Counted from the first letter of the stretch, positions 33,731-44,016 are shown. The stretch is 64,000 bases of DNA from Nematopogon swammerdamellus (GCA_946902875.1 OX336345.1:9579395-9643394), one strand, 5' to 3'. Numbers and translations are program-made. The notes: generated from the sequence alone by a model not told the origin.

Positions 33731-34607
33731 TTATACAGCGAGCCGATTTATTGGTGCAAGTCTCATGAGAATTTGCATAATACATACATCAGTGATTGGT
33801 TCCTGCGGTCGAACACAGCTATGTTCTTGTAATAGGATTATATCGAGCTCTCGAGTGGCGGATTTTCTGCTTTGACGAACATAAGGGCTGTTGCGTATTT
33901 AGCGTTATCGCAAAATTTGTGGTAATATAGAAAGATATAGATATTTTCATAGTCACTAGCGCTTCTACGCGCTACAGACAATCAAGGCGGACAATATTCG
34001 CGCATATGACATGGTTCTAAGTACAATGTAATTTATTGACAGATCTGACATATTGAGCTCCAAATAGGGTAGAAATCCAAATACTGGGGCCACATAACAA
34101 TCTCCATAAAACCACTTTTATGATAGCTAAGGGATAAGAACCATATCTAAAATCGATAAGGTATTGATAAAACCAACATTGAACGATGCTTGAAAATGGT
34201 CGGACCCCAATAAAGTTTTTTCATTAGATATCTTCATAAAATTCAAGAAATGTTTTATCTCTGAGATTTATGAATTCTCCATTCATCCTATTACAAAAAA
34301 TATGTCGCACAAAAGTTATTCTTGAAATATTACTTTGCCCACATAACAAGGTTACGCCTACCCCGCACCGCCGCACTCGCGGCTAAGTTTAATAAGGTCA
34401 TGTAAATGTTTGCTAAGCTCGGGAATATTCAATCTGCCCGAACAAACATACTCTGGAATAATCGCAATGTAAGTAGGTAGCTCTTTTACTTCGTATGAAA
34501 AACGTTCAATATTCGCGCTTCAGCGTAATTAGGAAAAGTGTTAGCGATGTCACGCACGCTTAGAACTCACGGTTTATTAACCTCTTGTGGCTTACCAATA
34601 TTTAAAA
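33731..34607. other. unassigned stretch
   Basis: AT-rich. The word CCACATAACAA occurs twice (about 34090 and 34340). No gene is seen. Confidence 0.4.
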
Positions 34608-34700
34608 AAAGAACCGGCCAAATGCAAGTCGGACTCGCACGCTGAGGATTCTGTACCACCACGTAATTGTCCGATTTTGCTTTAGAGTTTGCACTATAAA
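34608..34700 (-). repeat. R2 repeat terminus
   Basis: ACCGGCCAAATGCAAGTCGG followed by GACTCGCACG is the complement of the R2 3' end (CGACTCGCACTTGGCCGGTT). The body is not clearly preserved. Confidence 0.5.
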
Positions 34701-34886
34701 TAATCACACCGAGTTTGACGCTTGTGTGTAACCGTTTTTACGATAGAGCAAAAATAAACAATAACAAGATTTTTATGTGGATTAAAACTACAAAATAGCG
34801 ATTTTCGGATGTTTTCCTTTGCTTTTTCTGTGAGACCTTGACTCTTCCAAAATTGCATGATTCTAGGTCAACGGGAAGTACCTTAT

Positions 34887-34908
34887 AGGTTAGGTTAGGT
34901 TAGGTTTA
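34887..34908 (+). repeat. interstitial TTAGG tract
   Basis: Four head-to-tail TTAGG units, the insect telomere repeat. This is too short to indicate a chromosome end. Confidence 0.8.
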
Positions 34909-34999
34909 TTATTAGGTCAAAATATGTGATAAATGGCCGTATCTTTTGATTGCCCTAACTAAGAAGCTTGAATTATTCACACCTCCAAGACCGTAGACC

Positions 35000-35384
35000 T
35001 TTTTTTTATTATGTAAACTGACATGGTTGGCTACATCACCTACAACGTCCGTGATGTCAGCCCATAACACCGGGTGAACTAGGTGCCATGTCAGTGCTTC
35101 CCCCTTTGCCGGCTACACTGAACTGGTCGGAAAACACAAATTATTTATTACATAGCCGTTTCGACCGACGTTTCATTCAGTGCGGTGGTACCAATCCGGG
35201 TGGGTTAAACCCTACCACCAAGTAAGATTAGGAGGGAAGGGACCTACAGTTTTACGAGGAATCCGAACCTCGGTCAGTCTCCAACGGTCAGCGGTCACCC
35301 ATCCAAGTACTAACCGCACCCAGCGTTGCTTAACATTCAATAGCGACAATTGACTGTCTGCACCACTGAGCTATCGAGGCTGAC
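35000..35384 (-). mobile_element. composite tRNA/5S SINE (SINE-A), best full copy
   Basis: In element orientation: GCCTCGATAGCTCAGTGGTG (A-box-like, 35361-35380), then a segment matching 5S rRNA (complement of 35291-35334: GTTAAGCAACGCTGG, GCGGTTAGTACTTGGATGGG, TGACCGC), then GGTTCGGATTCC (B-box-like, 35258-35269), then a 220-bp body (CCACCGCACTGAATGAAACG, GTGATGTAGCCAACCATGTC) and an A-rich tail. 5S rRNA carries AAGTTAAGCAAC and AGTACTTGGATGGGTGACCG at the same spacing. Both tRNA-like boxes and the 5S control region can recruit RNA polymerase III. Confidence 0.82.
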
Positions 35385-35761
35385 CTCAGCATAGAGAAGA
35401 AGCACTTCTAACTGAGTTGAGTTCTATGGAAACGTCGCAGGTGCGCTGCCGGAGCGAAGTCTCTTCTCATAAAACAACGCATCCATTTTATAAGCGCACG
35501 TATGTGATACTAGGGAACCATTGACCAATACAGCGCTGCATTCTACAGCATTTTAACCGACTTCGAAAAATGCTGGTGTGGCTGTATGTATAGGCCTAAG
35601 GCTGGAGACGCCATCTGATTATCAACTCGAGTGATGCTCGTTCATGGTAATCAGCTGTAGAATAACATGACTTTTTTTTTTGTTGTTTGGTTGCTTAATT
35701 GCCTATTTCACCACCTCCTGTTGAGTCTCGGTTAACATTTAGCTTTCGAATGAAGTTTTTT

Positions 35762-36290
35762 TTATGTAATCCGGTATGGGTGGCTGAGTCAGAGGGGCCA
35801 AAGCACATGCTCTGACTAGCCAATATCACCTCCGAGAAGGTAGGTGCCATAACGGAGACTTCCCTGGCTGGCTATACTGAACTAGAGGAGAACACAATCG
35901 AGGCTGCTATGCGGCTATCTTACATCCAGTACGGTGGTACAGGTCAGTTAACCAAAGCTGGCGCGTGCACAGTACTCACACCAATGCAATTGTGCATAGT
36001 TCGAGTGAGACAGATCGGGGCATACGCATCACGAAAACCCGATCTGTCTCACTCGCACTTGCACAATTGCATTGGTGTGAGTACTGTGCACGCGCCAGCT
36101 TTGGTTAACTGACCTGTACCAACCCATTCGGCTACAATTTGAGCCTACCACCTAGTTGGGGGCAAGGGAAGGGACCTACAGTTTTACACCGGTTCCGTTC
36201 CGGTGAAGCAGAAGGTGTAGGTATGCACGTAAATTTTTTCGCAGAAATTGGTACACGCCGACCGGATTCGAACCTCGGACCTCTCGCATG
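35762..36290 (-). mobile_element. tRNA-type SINE (SINE-B), split by a MITE
   Basis: Begins GTAATCCGGTATGGGTGGCTG and ends near the complement of a perfect tRNA B-box, GGTTCGAATCC (36264-36274). The middle is interrupted by the palindromic insertion at 35940-36116. The flanks rejoin as GCGGTGGTAC and CAACCC, as in the uninterrupted SINE-A and SINE-B copies. Confidence 0.75.
35940..36116. mobile_element. 177-bp palindromic MITE with TA target duplication
   Basis: The left end CAGGTCAGTTAACCAAAGC and the right end GCTTTGGTTAACTGACCTG are exact inverses. Pairing continues for about 80 bp with only one short mismatched patch (TAGT against its partner near 36001), leaving a loop of about 17 bases. 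TA flanks both ends (35938-35939, 36117-36118). Inserted in SINE-B, so younger than it. Tc1/mariner type by the TA target; no transposase. Confidence 0.88.
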
Positions 36291-36301
36291 AAGTGATATT
36301 A

Positions 36302-36690
36302 GCTAGATTTTAGCCGTTTCACTGTTCCGAGGACACTAGAGGTGTTTCCTCGCTGGATGGCCACACTGATGATCTGCTTCAGGAAGACGTGCGAGCGCGG
36401 TTCTCCTGAAGAAGCGCACAAGGCCATCCCGATGTCCTTTGTGAGCCGCTCAGCCTCCTCGGACCATGCCCCATCGTCCCCACCGAAACTCCACCAACTT
36501 TTACTTCGTGTGCTTGAGGCGAGCCGCCGCCGATTTCGCGGCGGCGTCAGCGAGCAGACCCACTCGGGTGCTGCAGAGAGTATAGACGCGGAGGTAGCTG
36601 GTGGGGAAACCAGCGACCTCCCCGCATACACCTGGGGACGATAGTCATTCCACCTGGGCTCTTTCCATGGTTCCTGTTAAGTCCGCAGCA
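36302..36690 (-). pseudogene. probable LINE ORF2 C-terminal fragment
   Basis: On the minus strand about 125 codons are open, with EEAERLTKDIGMALCASSGE followed by FLKQIISVAIQRGNTSSVLG and a stop at about 36299. The ISVAIQRGN..SVLGT block is reminiscent of a tail found in lepidopteran retrotransposon ORF2 proteins; I recognise it from memory only. The rest of the element is absent. It could be another repeated gene. Confidence 0.45.
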
Positions 36691-36721
36691 GCGCTGTTAT
36701 GTCAAAAAAAATTCTAGGATT

Positions 36722-37694
36722 CAGTACTTAGGTAAAGGAAAAATTTAACCCTTATAAGATCACTCTCGTGTCTGTCTGTCTGTCTGTCCGTCTGTCACAG
36801 CTTATTTTCTCCGAATGTACTGGACGAACAAAATAGAAATTTGGTACATATGTATAAAGTGTATGATGAGATGATGACCCAATCAAGGACGTATAGTGTA
36901 AATGGAAGAATTTAAATTTGAGGGTCAAATTAGAAAGTTTTTTTTACGCATCATGTGTGATATCAACGGAAAGGGCTCGTTATAAGAAAAAAAATGCATT
37001 AAAAAAGATATTAAAGAAAATATACGCAAACTGTGCGTTCCCCCTATAAGAGGGATATATCTCCGAAATTACTGCGTCTAACATTTTGAAAAACATTGGG
37101 AATAAATACATTGAGAAGGCCTCTCTTATAGTTTATAGGAAAACCTAAGCAAAAATCCTAAGTCTTAAGACTGCGGTACTACAGCGTGAGGCACAATTTG
37201 CAAAATTTGCCACTTTTTCATTTCGGTTTTTTGTTCAACGAATTTCAAAAGTATATATATTAAAAAATCCTGTCTAAAAGTTGACCATATTTAAAAGTTG
37301 GTGACAGATTTTTATTTTTTTATGTCAAATAATATGTGAAAAAAAAAAATCACAAACGTACTACTAAATGGTCCTAAATACTCCGAAATGCTCTCTTTGT
37401 TTCGAAATTGCAGCTTTCTAAAACATTATTTTGAGTTTATACTAATTGCAGATGATGTAAGATAAAATTTTACTTCTTTTGACAGATTTTGATATTCGTG
37501 TAATGTAAGTTGGTTTAACAAACTTTGAACAAATACTATAAAATAAAACAAGCGAACGCTTCGCTATTCAATCAGTGCCGCACGGTATGCGCATTTTGAT
37601 GCTGTAGTACCGCGGTCTTAAAGTTCTCACGGAAAACGGAATGGTACGGAACCCTCGCTCAAAGCGAGTTCGACTCGCACTTGACCGTTTTTCA
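36722..37694 (+). repeat. R2 repeat, long version
   Basis: Starts near ATAAGATCACTCTCGTGTCT with a CTGTCTGTCTGTCCG tract, includes GATGACCCAATCAAGGACGT, and ends GGTACGGAACCCTCGCTCAA then CGACTCGCACTTGACCG. A pair of inverse words (AGACTGCGGTACTACAGC and GCTGTAGTACCGCGGTCT, about 37169 and 37599) brackets about 410 bp, suggesting an inner fold-back. Confidence 0.6.
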
Positions 37695-38027
37695 TATCTC
37701 TCTCCTAAATACACGTATGAGTACACTAGCGAGCTGTACGTAATCTAACTTCATACATATAGTCCCAATCTATTCTTCTCCAGCATGATGTAAGATTAAT
37801 ATACTGCAGCGCTCCACGAGTATGGGAGACAGCTGCAGCTGCTCAGAGTAATCCGCCGGGAGGAACTGTCTGTGAGAATGAATAATGGATTTCACAAAAC
37901 TTTTTTCCTTTTATAATTTGTTCGATTTCGCGTATATTGCTGCTCCAGATAATAGACTATTCCTGTGACTAAATATTCTGAATATGCAAGATATTTGAAA
38001 AATTTTATGTTGAATGCTTCGAGACCA

Positions 38028-38319
38028 TATATAAGGTCTTTCAAAATTAGTTCAGAGTACGCTAAGGGGGGGTTCTGTATCATATTGGGAGTAAAACCTA
38101 TATAAAAATTTTTGGACCTTGGACTTTTTTTTTATGTAAAATATTTTTTATGTATTTAAATAAAAAAATAGGTGGTTGATTTTTATAGCCTAATCGATTC
38201 AGTTTCATAACAGTAACAAAAAAACCTTATCACTATTATGATCTAACACGCGTAAGTAGGTAAAAAAAAGCCCCCCCCCCCTTAGCGTACTCTGAACTAA
38301 TTTTGAAAGACCTTATATA
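38028..38319. mobile_element. 292-bp MITE with 44-bp terminal inverted repeats
   Basis: TATATAAGGTCTTTCAAAAT at the left is matched by the inverse at 38300-38319, and the arms continue perfectly through TTCAGAGTACGCTAAGGGGG (38051-38070 against 38275-38290). The right arm has a longer C-run. TA flanks suit a Tc1/mariner-type element. Nothing coding inside. Confidence 0.85.
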
Positions 38320-38321
38320 TT

Positions 38322-38872
38322 ACCATGACGATTGCGAAAGCCATGCCGGCCTGACAGTTGCCTATTCACGCCCCTCTTGAAGTACCCTAGATTGTACTTG
38401 GGGGGAAGGATATACAGGCAGGGAGAGCGTTCCAGAGTTTACCGGTTCTTTTACAGAACCGGTAAACTCTGGAACTGGATTACTTACTACGCCCATGATT
38501 CAGCCCCTATAACACCATAGTGAACTGGACGAAAAACACGAACTCCCCACGGAATAAACGATAAAACGGAGTTGCAGTCGTTCTAGATCGCGGGATACTT
38601 CGGGGTCACCCACTAGTCGCACGGCACGACGCTGGATAGAGTCCAGAGGCGCAAGTTGATATTTAGCTGAGCCATCCAACAGATGCGGTCAGTACTGCAA
38701 GCAGGACCTGCTGATGATGCAATTTATACAAAATCAGCTTCTGGCCAGGCGTGAAGTACCGTCGCACCTTATTGAGTACGCTCCGCCTTTTAGAAGCCTG
38801 CTTGGCCCTCGATATGGTTTCGAAAGTTTAGGTCGTGCGACAGTTCGAATCTGAGGATCCCGAGGTGGCCAC
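38322..38872 (-). pseudogene. LINE ORF2 C-terminus to 3' end (decayed)
   Basis: The minus strand reads LGILRFELSHDLNFRNHIEG, then (shifted) ASKRRSVLNKVRRYFTPGQK, then (shifted) HLLDGSAKYQLAPLDSIQRR, AVRLVGDPEVSRDLERLQLR. After about 90 bp of unrelated sequence it resumes as RTGKLWNALPACISF and the R6 tail with GGGGCGTGAATAGGC. Several frameshifts and stops. It joins the R6 block to a LINE reverse transcriptase tail and so identifies the family. A perfect snap-back hairpin lies at 38429-38475. Confidence 0.75.
38429..38475. repeat. 21-bp perfect snap-back hairpin
   Basis: GTTCCAGAGTTTACCGGTTC is followed by a five-base spacer and its exact inverse. The related copy at 52440 has only one arm, so the other arm is a local inverted duplication. 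Confidence 0.9.
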
Positions 38873-39010
38873 TTAATTAAAGCGACAGCCTTGGTGACTT
38901 ACTGATGGAGAAAGTATCTATATCGTTTATAATTATAACCGAACGCAGCCCTGGTGTACAAATAACTACAAGCGATAAGTCCGCTTTTGCGCGCTATTGT
39001 CTATTAGATT
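38873..39010. other. short unassigned gap
   Basis: No supported feature. Confidence 0.4.
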
Positions 39011-39166
39011 GGTGATCGGTCGACCGTTGAAGCTAAGCGTGGTTCGGATTCCACTTAAAACTGTAGGTCACTTCCCTGATCTTACCCACCGTGCTTTAAC
39101 CCTATCGGATTGATAAGACCGCACTGAATGAAAGTACGGTCGAAGCGGTTTTTTTTTTTCTTTGTC
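39011..39166 (+). mobile_element. SINE-A fragment
   Basis: GGTCGACCGTTGAAGCTAAGC (5S box A region), GTGGTTCGGATTCCAC (B-box-like), CTGTAGGTCACTTCCC and ACCGCACTGAATGAAAG, ending in a T-run. Diverged, with the A-box lost. Confidence 0.65.
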
Positions 39167-39730
39167 AAATTTGTCAGTTTGAGCCACCGAACCTTTCACC
39201 GTCGCGTCGGTATTTTTTAATAGAACCTCTATAGAGATAGTCTCTACATATTGACAAAAACCGCACCGTTTAAAACACACCGCGGAGCTTCAAAATATCT
39301 GAATGGGCCATGACTACTCATGTGTTTCATAGCGCCAACCGGGAATCGTGCATTCACGCGTTGCTCGCGCTCCCATTGTGCGTGGCTAGCGAGCTGAGAG
39401 GGCCTAACCGTGAAACGGAAGGGTTGTTTAATGGAAACCTTAAATGGTTTTTAAATGTGCGTAGAGCCGAGAACGCTTTACGAATACTCGTGCGTGGGTT
39501 GAGCAAATGAACAGGGGCGTGACGAATCGAGAGCTTGAATTATGAGCTCGAGTAAATTTTCAATTTTTAAATAAATTTGTTTTTATTAAACCAGTTTAAA
39601 TGGCGGTGCTGAGAGAACAATAGTGTAGTCGATAGAGCATAATGAACCTACTTACAGGCTTACTTTGTTGTTTGACTTTTTCATTCTTATGTTCGGTAAC
39701 ATGTACTTACTTATTATGATCTCATGTTTA
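39167..39730. other. unassigned stretch
   Basis: No supported feature. Confidence 0.4.
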
Positions 39731-39988
39731 TGTACTAAAGGGCGACAGGCTATCCACCTCTCACCTTGGCACAGTTCTTCCACCGAGTCATGCAGCAGGT
39801 GTGTTTTCGTTCCTTACTTGCTGCTTGATAGTTATCTTGTCCTAATACGAGTACCATGCTAAACGTGGTGGTCGGTGTTTGCTGTAATTTACAAGAGTAT
39901 ATGCAGCACAACGCCAATAACTCTGCTCACAATCGGGGAATTGTAGAAAACAGCGTATATGTATGTATGTGTATATGTACCTACACGA
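39731..39988 (+). repeat. dispersed repeat R4, 3' part
   Basis: TACTAAAGGGCGACAGGC, CACCTCTCACCTTGGCACAG, CCGAGTCATGCAGCAGGTG and the TGTA microsatellite match 13790-14040. Confidence 0.6.
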
Positions 39989-40414
39989 TAGGCATGTCTT
40001 TAAACACGATGTATAATATAATGCACGCAGCATGTTCTAGTTGGGATTTCGAAAGTACGTGCCTTGCATTCTGATCCTCGCTTAGATTAAATCCAAGCCT
40101 GTTTTTTCTCGAACTTTCCAAGTAATAGAAGATCGCGAAGCACACCATCAGAACGCTCCGAGACTGTATTTAGTAGAAAAGCTTTTTGTGAAAAGTATTT
40201 CGTTTCTCGCCTTGTTCCAGGACAAAATTTACACAGCTCTTTAGCCGGAGCCGTTACGCTCGCCTTCGACATCCGCGTATTTGTTTTTGCCAAGGAATAA
40301 GGAATCCTGTGAAGAGTGCGTCAATTTAATGTTCTTTTTGCGAAGTCTCATTACGTAAATCTTCCAAATTGTTGACAATGATGTGTATCTGTGTTTTCTA
40401 CCATTATATAATAA

Positions 40415-40735
40415 TTTTTTTTTTCTTTTATGGAATCTGATACGGTTTGCTACATCACCTACAACATCCGTGATATCAGCCCATAACACCGGGTGAGCTA
40501 GGTGCCATGTCAGTGCTTCCCTTCGGTCGTGCCGGCTACACTGAACTGGACGGAAAACACAAACTATTTACATAGCCGTTTCGACCGACGTTTCATTCAG
40601 TGCGGTGGTATCAACCCGGGCGTCGAACCCTACCACCTAGTAAGGTAAGAAGGGAAGGGCCCTACAGTTTTACGTGGAATCCGAACCACGGTCAGCCTCC
40701 AACGGTCGAGCGGTCACCAATCCAAGTACTGACCT
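40415..40735 (-). mobile_element. composite SINE (SINE-A), head-truncated
   Basis: From the T-run through GGAATCTGATACGGTTTGCT, GTGCCATGTCAGTGCTTCCC and GTGGAATCCGAACCACGG (B-box complement) to GCGGTCACCAATCCAAGTAC (5S complement). The A-box part is missing. Confidence 0.75.
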
Positions 40736-41087
40736 ACTTGTATGACTGCCTGCAATGGATAAATTCGACAACGGCGGAATCGATGTATGGACATCGATTC
40801 TTGCATGCATAAATGCATAGGCATGCATTCTTTCTCTAATAGAGCCTGGAATATCTCGGGATGATTAGGCTACTAAACCACCTCGTTGAGGTCGACAGTG
40901 ATCGAAGTCTGCGAGTATAGTACAGCTAATCAAAAGCTTTCATAAGATGTAAAGATAATTGTAACTACAACCGATCATCACGGAATTTGCCGGGCAGACC
41001 ATTTCCGCAATCTTTCTCAATTCGATTCCCATTTATGCGTGGTCATACATCACGGCATTCTCCATAGGGATTGGCGGTGGTTAAAAT
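40736..41087. other. unassigned stretch
   Basis: No supported feature. ATGCATGCAT-type words at about 40803-40830. Confidence 0.4.
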
Positions 41088-41315
41088 ATGCCCTCTGAAA
41101 CCTATCGAGTCGAAATAGCCCGCAATGTCGGTGAGCCTTACAATACTCTCTCTCTGAAGTTGGCTCACTCCTGGGAATTGTCCTCTTCGCGTTTCGTTCC
41201 TTCTGCCGGATCCTTTCGATCAATTTACCCTTTTCACGGCTCTCTCTCTCTCTCTCTGGATACACAGCGCGAACTCCTCGCCGCCGCCGCCGCCGCCGCC
41301 GGAGAGCCGAGTGTT
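41088..41315 (+). other. possible 5' exon: CT-rich and GCC-repeat block ending at a strong donor
   Basis: An ATG at 41088 opens a frame through a TCTCTC tract (41240-41258) and a GCC repeat (41280-41301, seven alanines) to GTTGTAAGTATT, whose GTAAGT (41316-41321) is a near-ideal splice donor. TC/GA tracts and GCC runs are frequent in insect promoters and 5' exons. No homology is recognised and no acceptor exon was found. It could be simple-sequence DNA by chance. Confidence 0.2.
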
Positions 41316-41466
41316 GTAAGTATTACTGGGATAATTTGATATAATTTCAGCATAATAAATAGCCTTCAGGTTGCAGCTGTTTGCTTAGCTGTGTACACAT
41401 TTAGGTAGAAGTCGTGGCGAGTAATTACTTCAACTTATGTACATTTAGTATTAGCTATATTATATA

Positions 41467-41821
41467 CTAGCTTTTGCCCGCGGCTTCGCTCGCGTGAAAA
41501 TCCTATTTAAAAAGAAGAAAGTAGGCCCGCTACCGTACCTTTATTTTGGCGCGCGGAACAAGTCAGTGTGTATGAGAGCCACATCTCAGCGTAACTGGAA
41601 CAAAATTTTATTTAGCCGATCCTTGTCACGTATAGTTAAATGTGTTTGTACTAAGTTTCATCGAATTCGGATGATCGGTTTAAGAGTTATGGAGGATCAT
41701 ACATACACACATACAGAAAATATTTCAAAAAATAGTCAATTTAGTTTTAGTATCATAGGTTAGAGTCTACAGCAGTATCTCATAAAACAAAGTAACTTAC
41801 TCCATTATCATCCCTTACAGA
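41467..41821 (-). mobile_element. complete non-autonomous Helitron-like element (355 bp)
   Basis: In element orientation it starts TCTGTAAGGGATGATAATGG and ends GCGAGCGAAGCCGCGGGC-AAAAGCTAG, followed by T. A TC start, a GC-rich hairpin region close to a CTAG end, and A/T at the insertion point fit a Helitron. Internal blocks match 15383-15674 and 59252-59616. No RepHel protein. Confidence 0.75.
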
Positions 41822-41839
41822 TTTATTATTAGTAATAAT

Positions 41840-41866
41840 ATATATATGTATATATATATATATGGA
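41840..41866. repeat. TA microsatellite
   Basis: Alternating TA with one GTA interruption directly after the Helitron-like element's 5' end. Confidence 0.85.
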
Positions 41867-41879
41867 TATATGATTGATG

Positions 41880-42510
41880 ATTGACTATCTCATTTAAAGG
41901 GCGCCGACGTCGCTGGTGGCTCTCACCAGCACTGCAATCCCGGCTCGTCTGCACCTGGACGGTTTTTATTTAACTTAGATTAATTTAATTTTTAAATTTG
42001 ATGTTATTGTTTTAATGTTATTTTAGTTTTAGGTTTAATTTAATAATTGTTTTTAATATTGATTGCGCTTTGATGTCATATTCACATGGCAGTACCAATT
42101 CAATATTTGCGATTTACAGATTATTAACCTACAAAATATGACTAATAGTAAAAAAGTGAATAGTAGATTTTTTTAAGTTTTCATAACGTTTGACTTCCGA
42201 GTCTGTACAGAAAAGATAATAAAGAACCGTAACAGAGGAGTCCCCGCGGCCAGCCGTTGTGATGCTCTCAGGTGAAGGGTCGCTCGGCCGCTCGGCGCCC
42301 TCGATCAAACGCTCTGTCAATTTGCGCCCGTTTATTATTTGTTCTCTCGGAAAATAATTGTCTAAGAGCGCTAGAGACGTTCTGATATATTTATTACGTT
42401 CGTGGAATAAAATGTCGGTGATGGTGATTAGCGTGAATAGGTCAGCGGCAGACAGGGGGAAAACATATTGTATTGTTTTTCCATATTTCCCAATTTATAG
42501 ATACCTGTAA
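41880..42510. other. unassigned stretch
   Basis: A small hairpin GCTGGTGGCTCTCACCAGC at about 41914 precedes AT-rich sequence. It may be an element 3' region. The frame at 42129-42320 has no motif. Confidence 0.35.
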
Positions 42511-42513
42511 TAA

Positions 42514-42933
42514 GGGCCGATTGCGCAAACATAGACTTAAATATTCCTGAAGACCCGTTGACTAACGACAGCTTAAATCCTCACTGCCGATATATTTTTT
42601 CCCAAGTAAAGTCTCGCGTCCTTTAAGAGGGGCGTGAATAACCTGTCAGCGCGGCATGGCATTCGCAACCCCCGCCCTGATACGACGAAGTCCATGGGCG
42701 TCTTTAGACACCTTTAGGCTGGGCGCGACATGTCGCGCTTATTCATGTCAGTTTGAATTTCCTATGTACCTGTTATAAAGTTAAATGGCCGAAGGCGCAG
42801 ACTTCACTTTGAGTCAGCTTAGGAGTCTAATGATAGCATTTAAGCTTTGGCGCAAATGACTTTTATCCAAAGTGTCTTTAAGATAAGCATAAGGTGGACT
42901 TAATTGTCAAGTCTGTGTTGTCGCAATCGGCCC
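42514..42933. mobile_element. PIF/Harbinger-type MITE with TAA duplication
   Basis: The left end GGGCCGATTGCGCAAACATA and the right end TGTTGTCGCAATCGGCCC are inverses over about 28 bp with few mismatches. TAA flanks both sides (42511-42513 and 42934-42936). A 3-bp TWA duplication and GGG/CCC ends are hallmarks of PIF/Harbinger. A LINE 3' end (42620-42752) is nested inside. Confidence 0.85.
42620..42752 (+). pseudogene. LINE 3' end (R6) nested in the Harbinger MITE
   Basis: CTTTAAGAGGGGCGTGAATA, GCGCGGCATGGCATTCGC, CCATGGGCGTCTTTAGAC and CGACATGTCGCGCTTATT match the R6 block. Inserted after the MITE. Confidence 0.65.
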
Positions 42934-42936
42934 TAA

Positions 42937-43847
42937 AACTCATAACCCATCTTTGTCTTTTTGGATACAGCAGCGGCGCGGCGGCGTCGGGCGTGTCGTG
43001 GGGTTAAAAAGTAATTACAGAGATACGCAAATCAAAGCCTGTCTCAAAATGGCGTAACGGTAACGGTATAGGCTTGTCGGTAAAAGTAATTAGTAATAGC
43101 TAAAGTGATAAGATAAAATCACTGTCCGCGATTACAATCACCCGCCCTCATTGCCAGTAAACCTGACAACGGATACGTATATATTCAAAACACGAAAGTT
43201 GAAAAAAATAGGCCAAGACAAAATCGGTTCGTTAAGTAAACGTGCGAGCAGGATAATGCTCAACATTTCCACTCGAGGCACGCAGGATGTTTAGGAGCTC
43301 GCGATAAAGAAATCGATACACACGAGACGCGACGACGTGTTAAATCGAGAAACTCTTTGAACCGAAACGTTCAGTTAGCGCTGAAGAACGGATGAAAAGT
43401 TGCTAATAGTAAAAAAATTTAAAACCAATTGCACAATTTGTTGTTTGTTGTCTTAATATTTGCTCATTTTCATATTGTTATTTGTACAAAGTATTTTTTT
43501 TTTTTTTTTATTTGTATAAAATCAGCGGTGCTGGGTCAGTGTACCCAGACCCTATTTATTATAGTATATGTAATATTGTGTAATTTTATGGTCTAGCTAG
43601 ACTCTAGAAATTTTAATGAGGATCAGTAAAGTAACTGCAAATTCAATAGAAGTGATATCCACGTTGTTCTTTATGGCATAAGAATGGCATATCTTTTTAA
43701 TTATCAAAATCGGACCATTAGTTACGGAGATATTATCAATAAACTTAAGCCGTTTCTGCCGCTAAAACTCGGTGCCCCGCGGCTACGCGTGACGTCACTC
43801 CACCCCAGCACCTGCGCGCTCGCGCTAGCCAGCCAACGCGCACTCAT
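42937..43847. other. unassigned stretch
   Basis: A GCGGCGCGGCGG patch at about 42970 and a run of T (43495-43509). The region 43684-43847 is probably R2-related because it leads directly into an R2 body. No gene. Confidence 0.35.
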
Positions 43848-44016
43848 TCGTCGAGGGCTGTATCTCTTGAACCGTAATAGGTAGCCCGTTGAAATTTTCA
43901 CAGAATATGTGTTATTATGGCCGATATAACAACAAATAATAAAAATAAGAAAAAGTAATCACGGGGGTTCCCATAGAAGAAACCAAGCGAGTTCGACTCA
44001 CACTTGGCCGGTTTAA
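43848..44016 (+). repeat. R2 repeat, internally deleted
   Basis: GAGGGCTGTATCTCTTGAAC, ATATGTGTTATTATGGCCGA and GCGAGTTCGACTCACACTTG, matching 14380-14657 but lacking the middle. Confidence 0.65.

Noticed and set aside
35291..35334. Functional 5S rRNA gene
   Set aside because: Only about 45 of 120 bases match, and they are embedded in a SINE with tRNA-like boxes and an A-rich tail.
36264..36274. tRNA gene on the minus strand
   Set aside because: The B-box is perfect but no A-box, cloverleaf or terminator is in place. It belongs to SINE-B.
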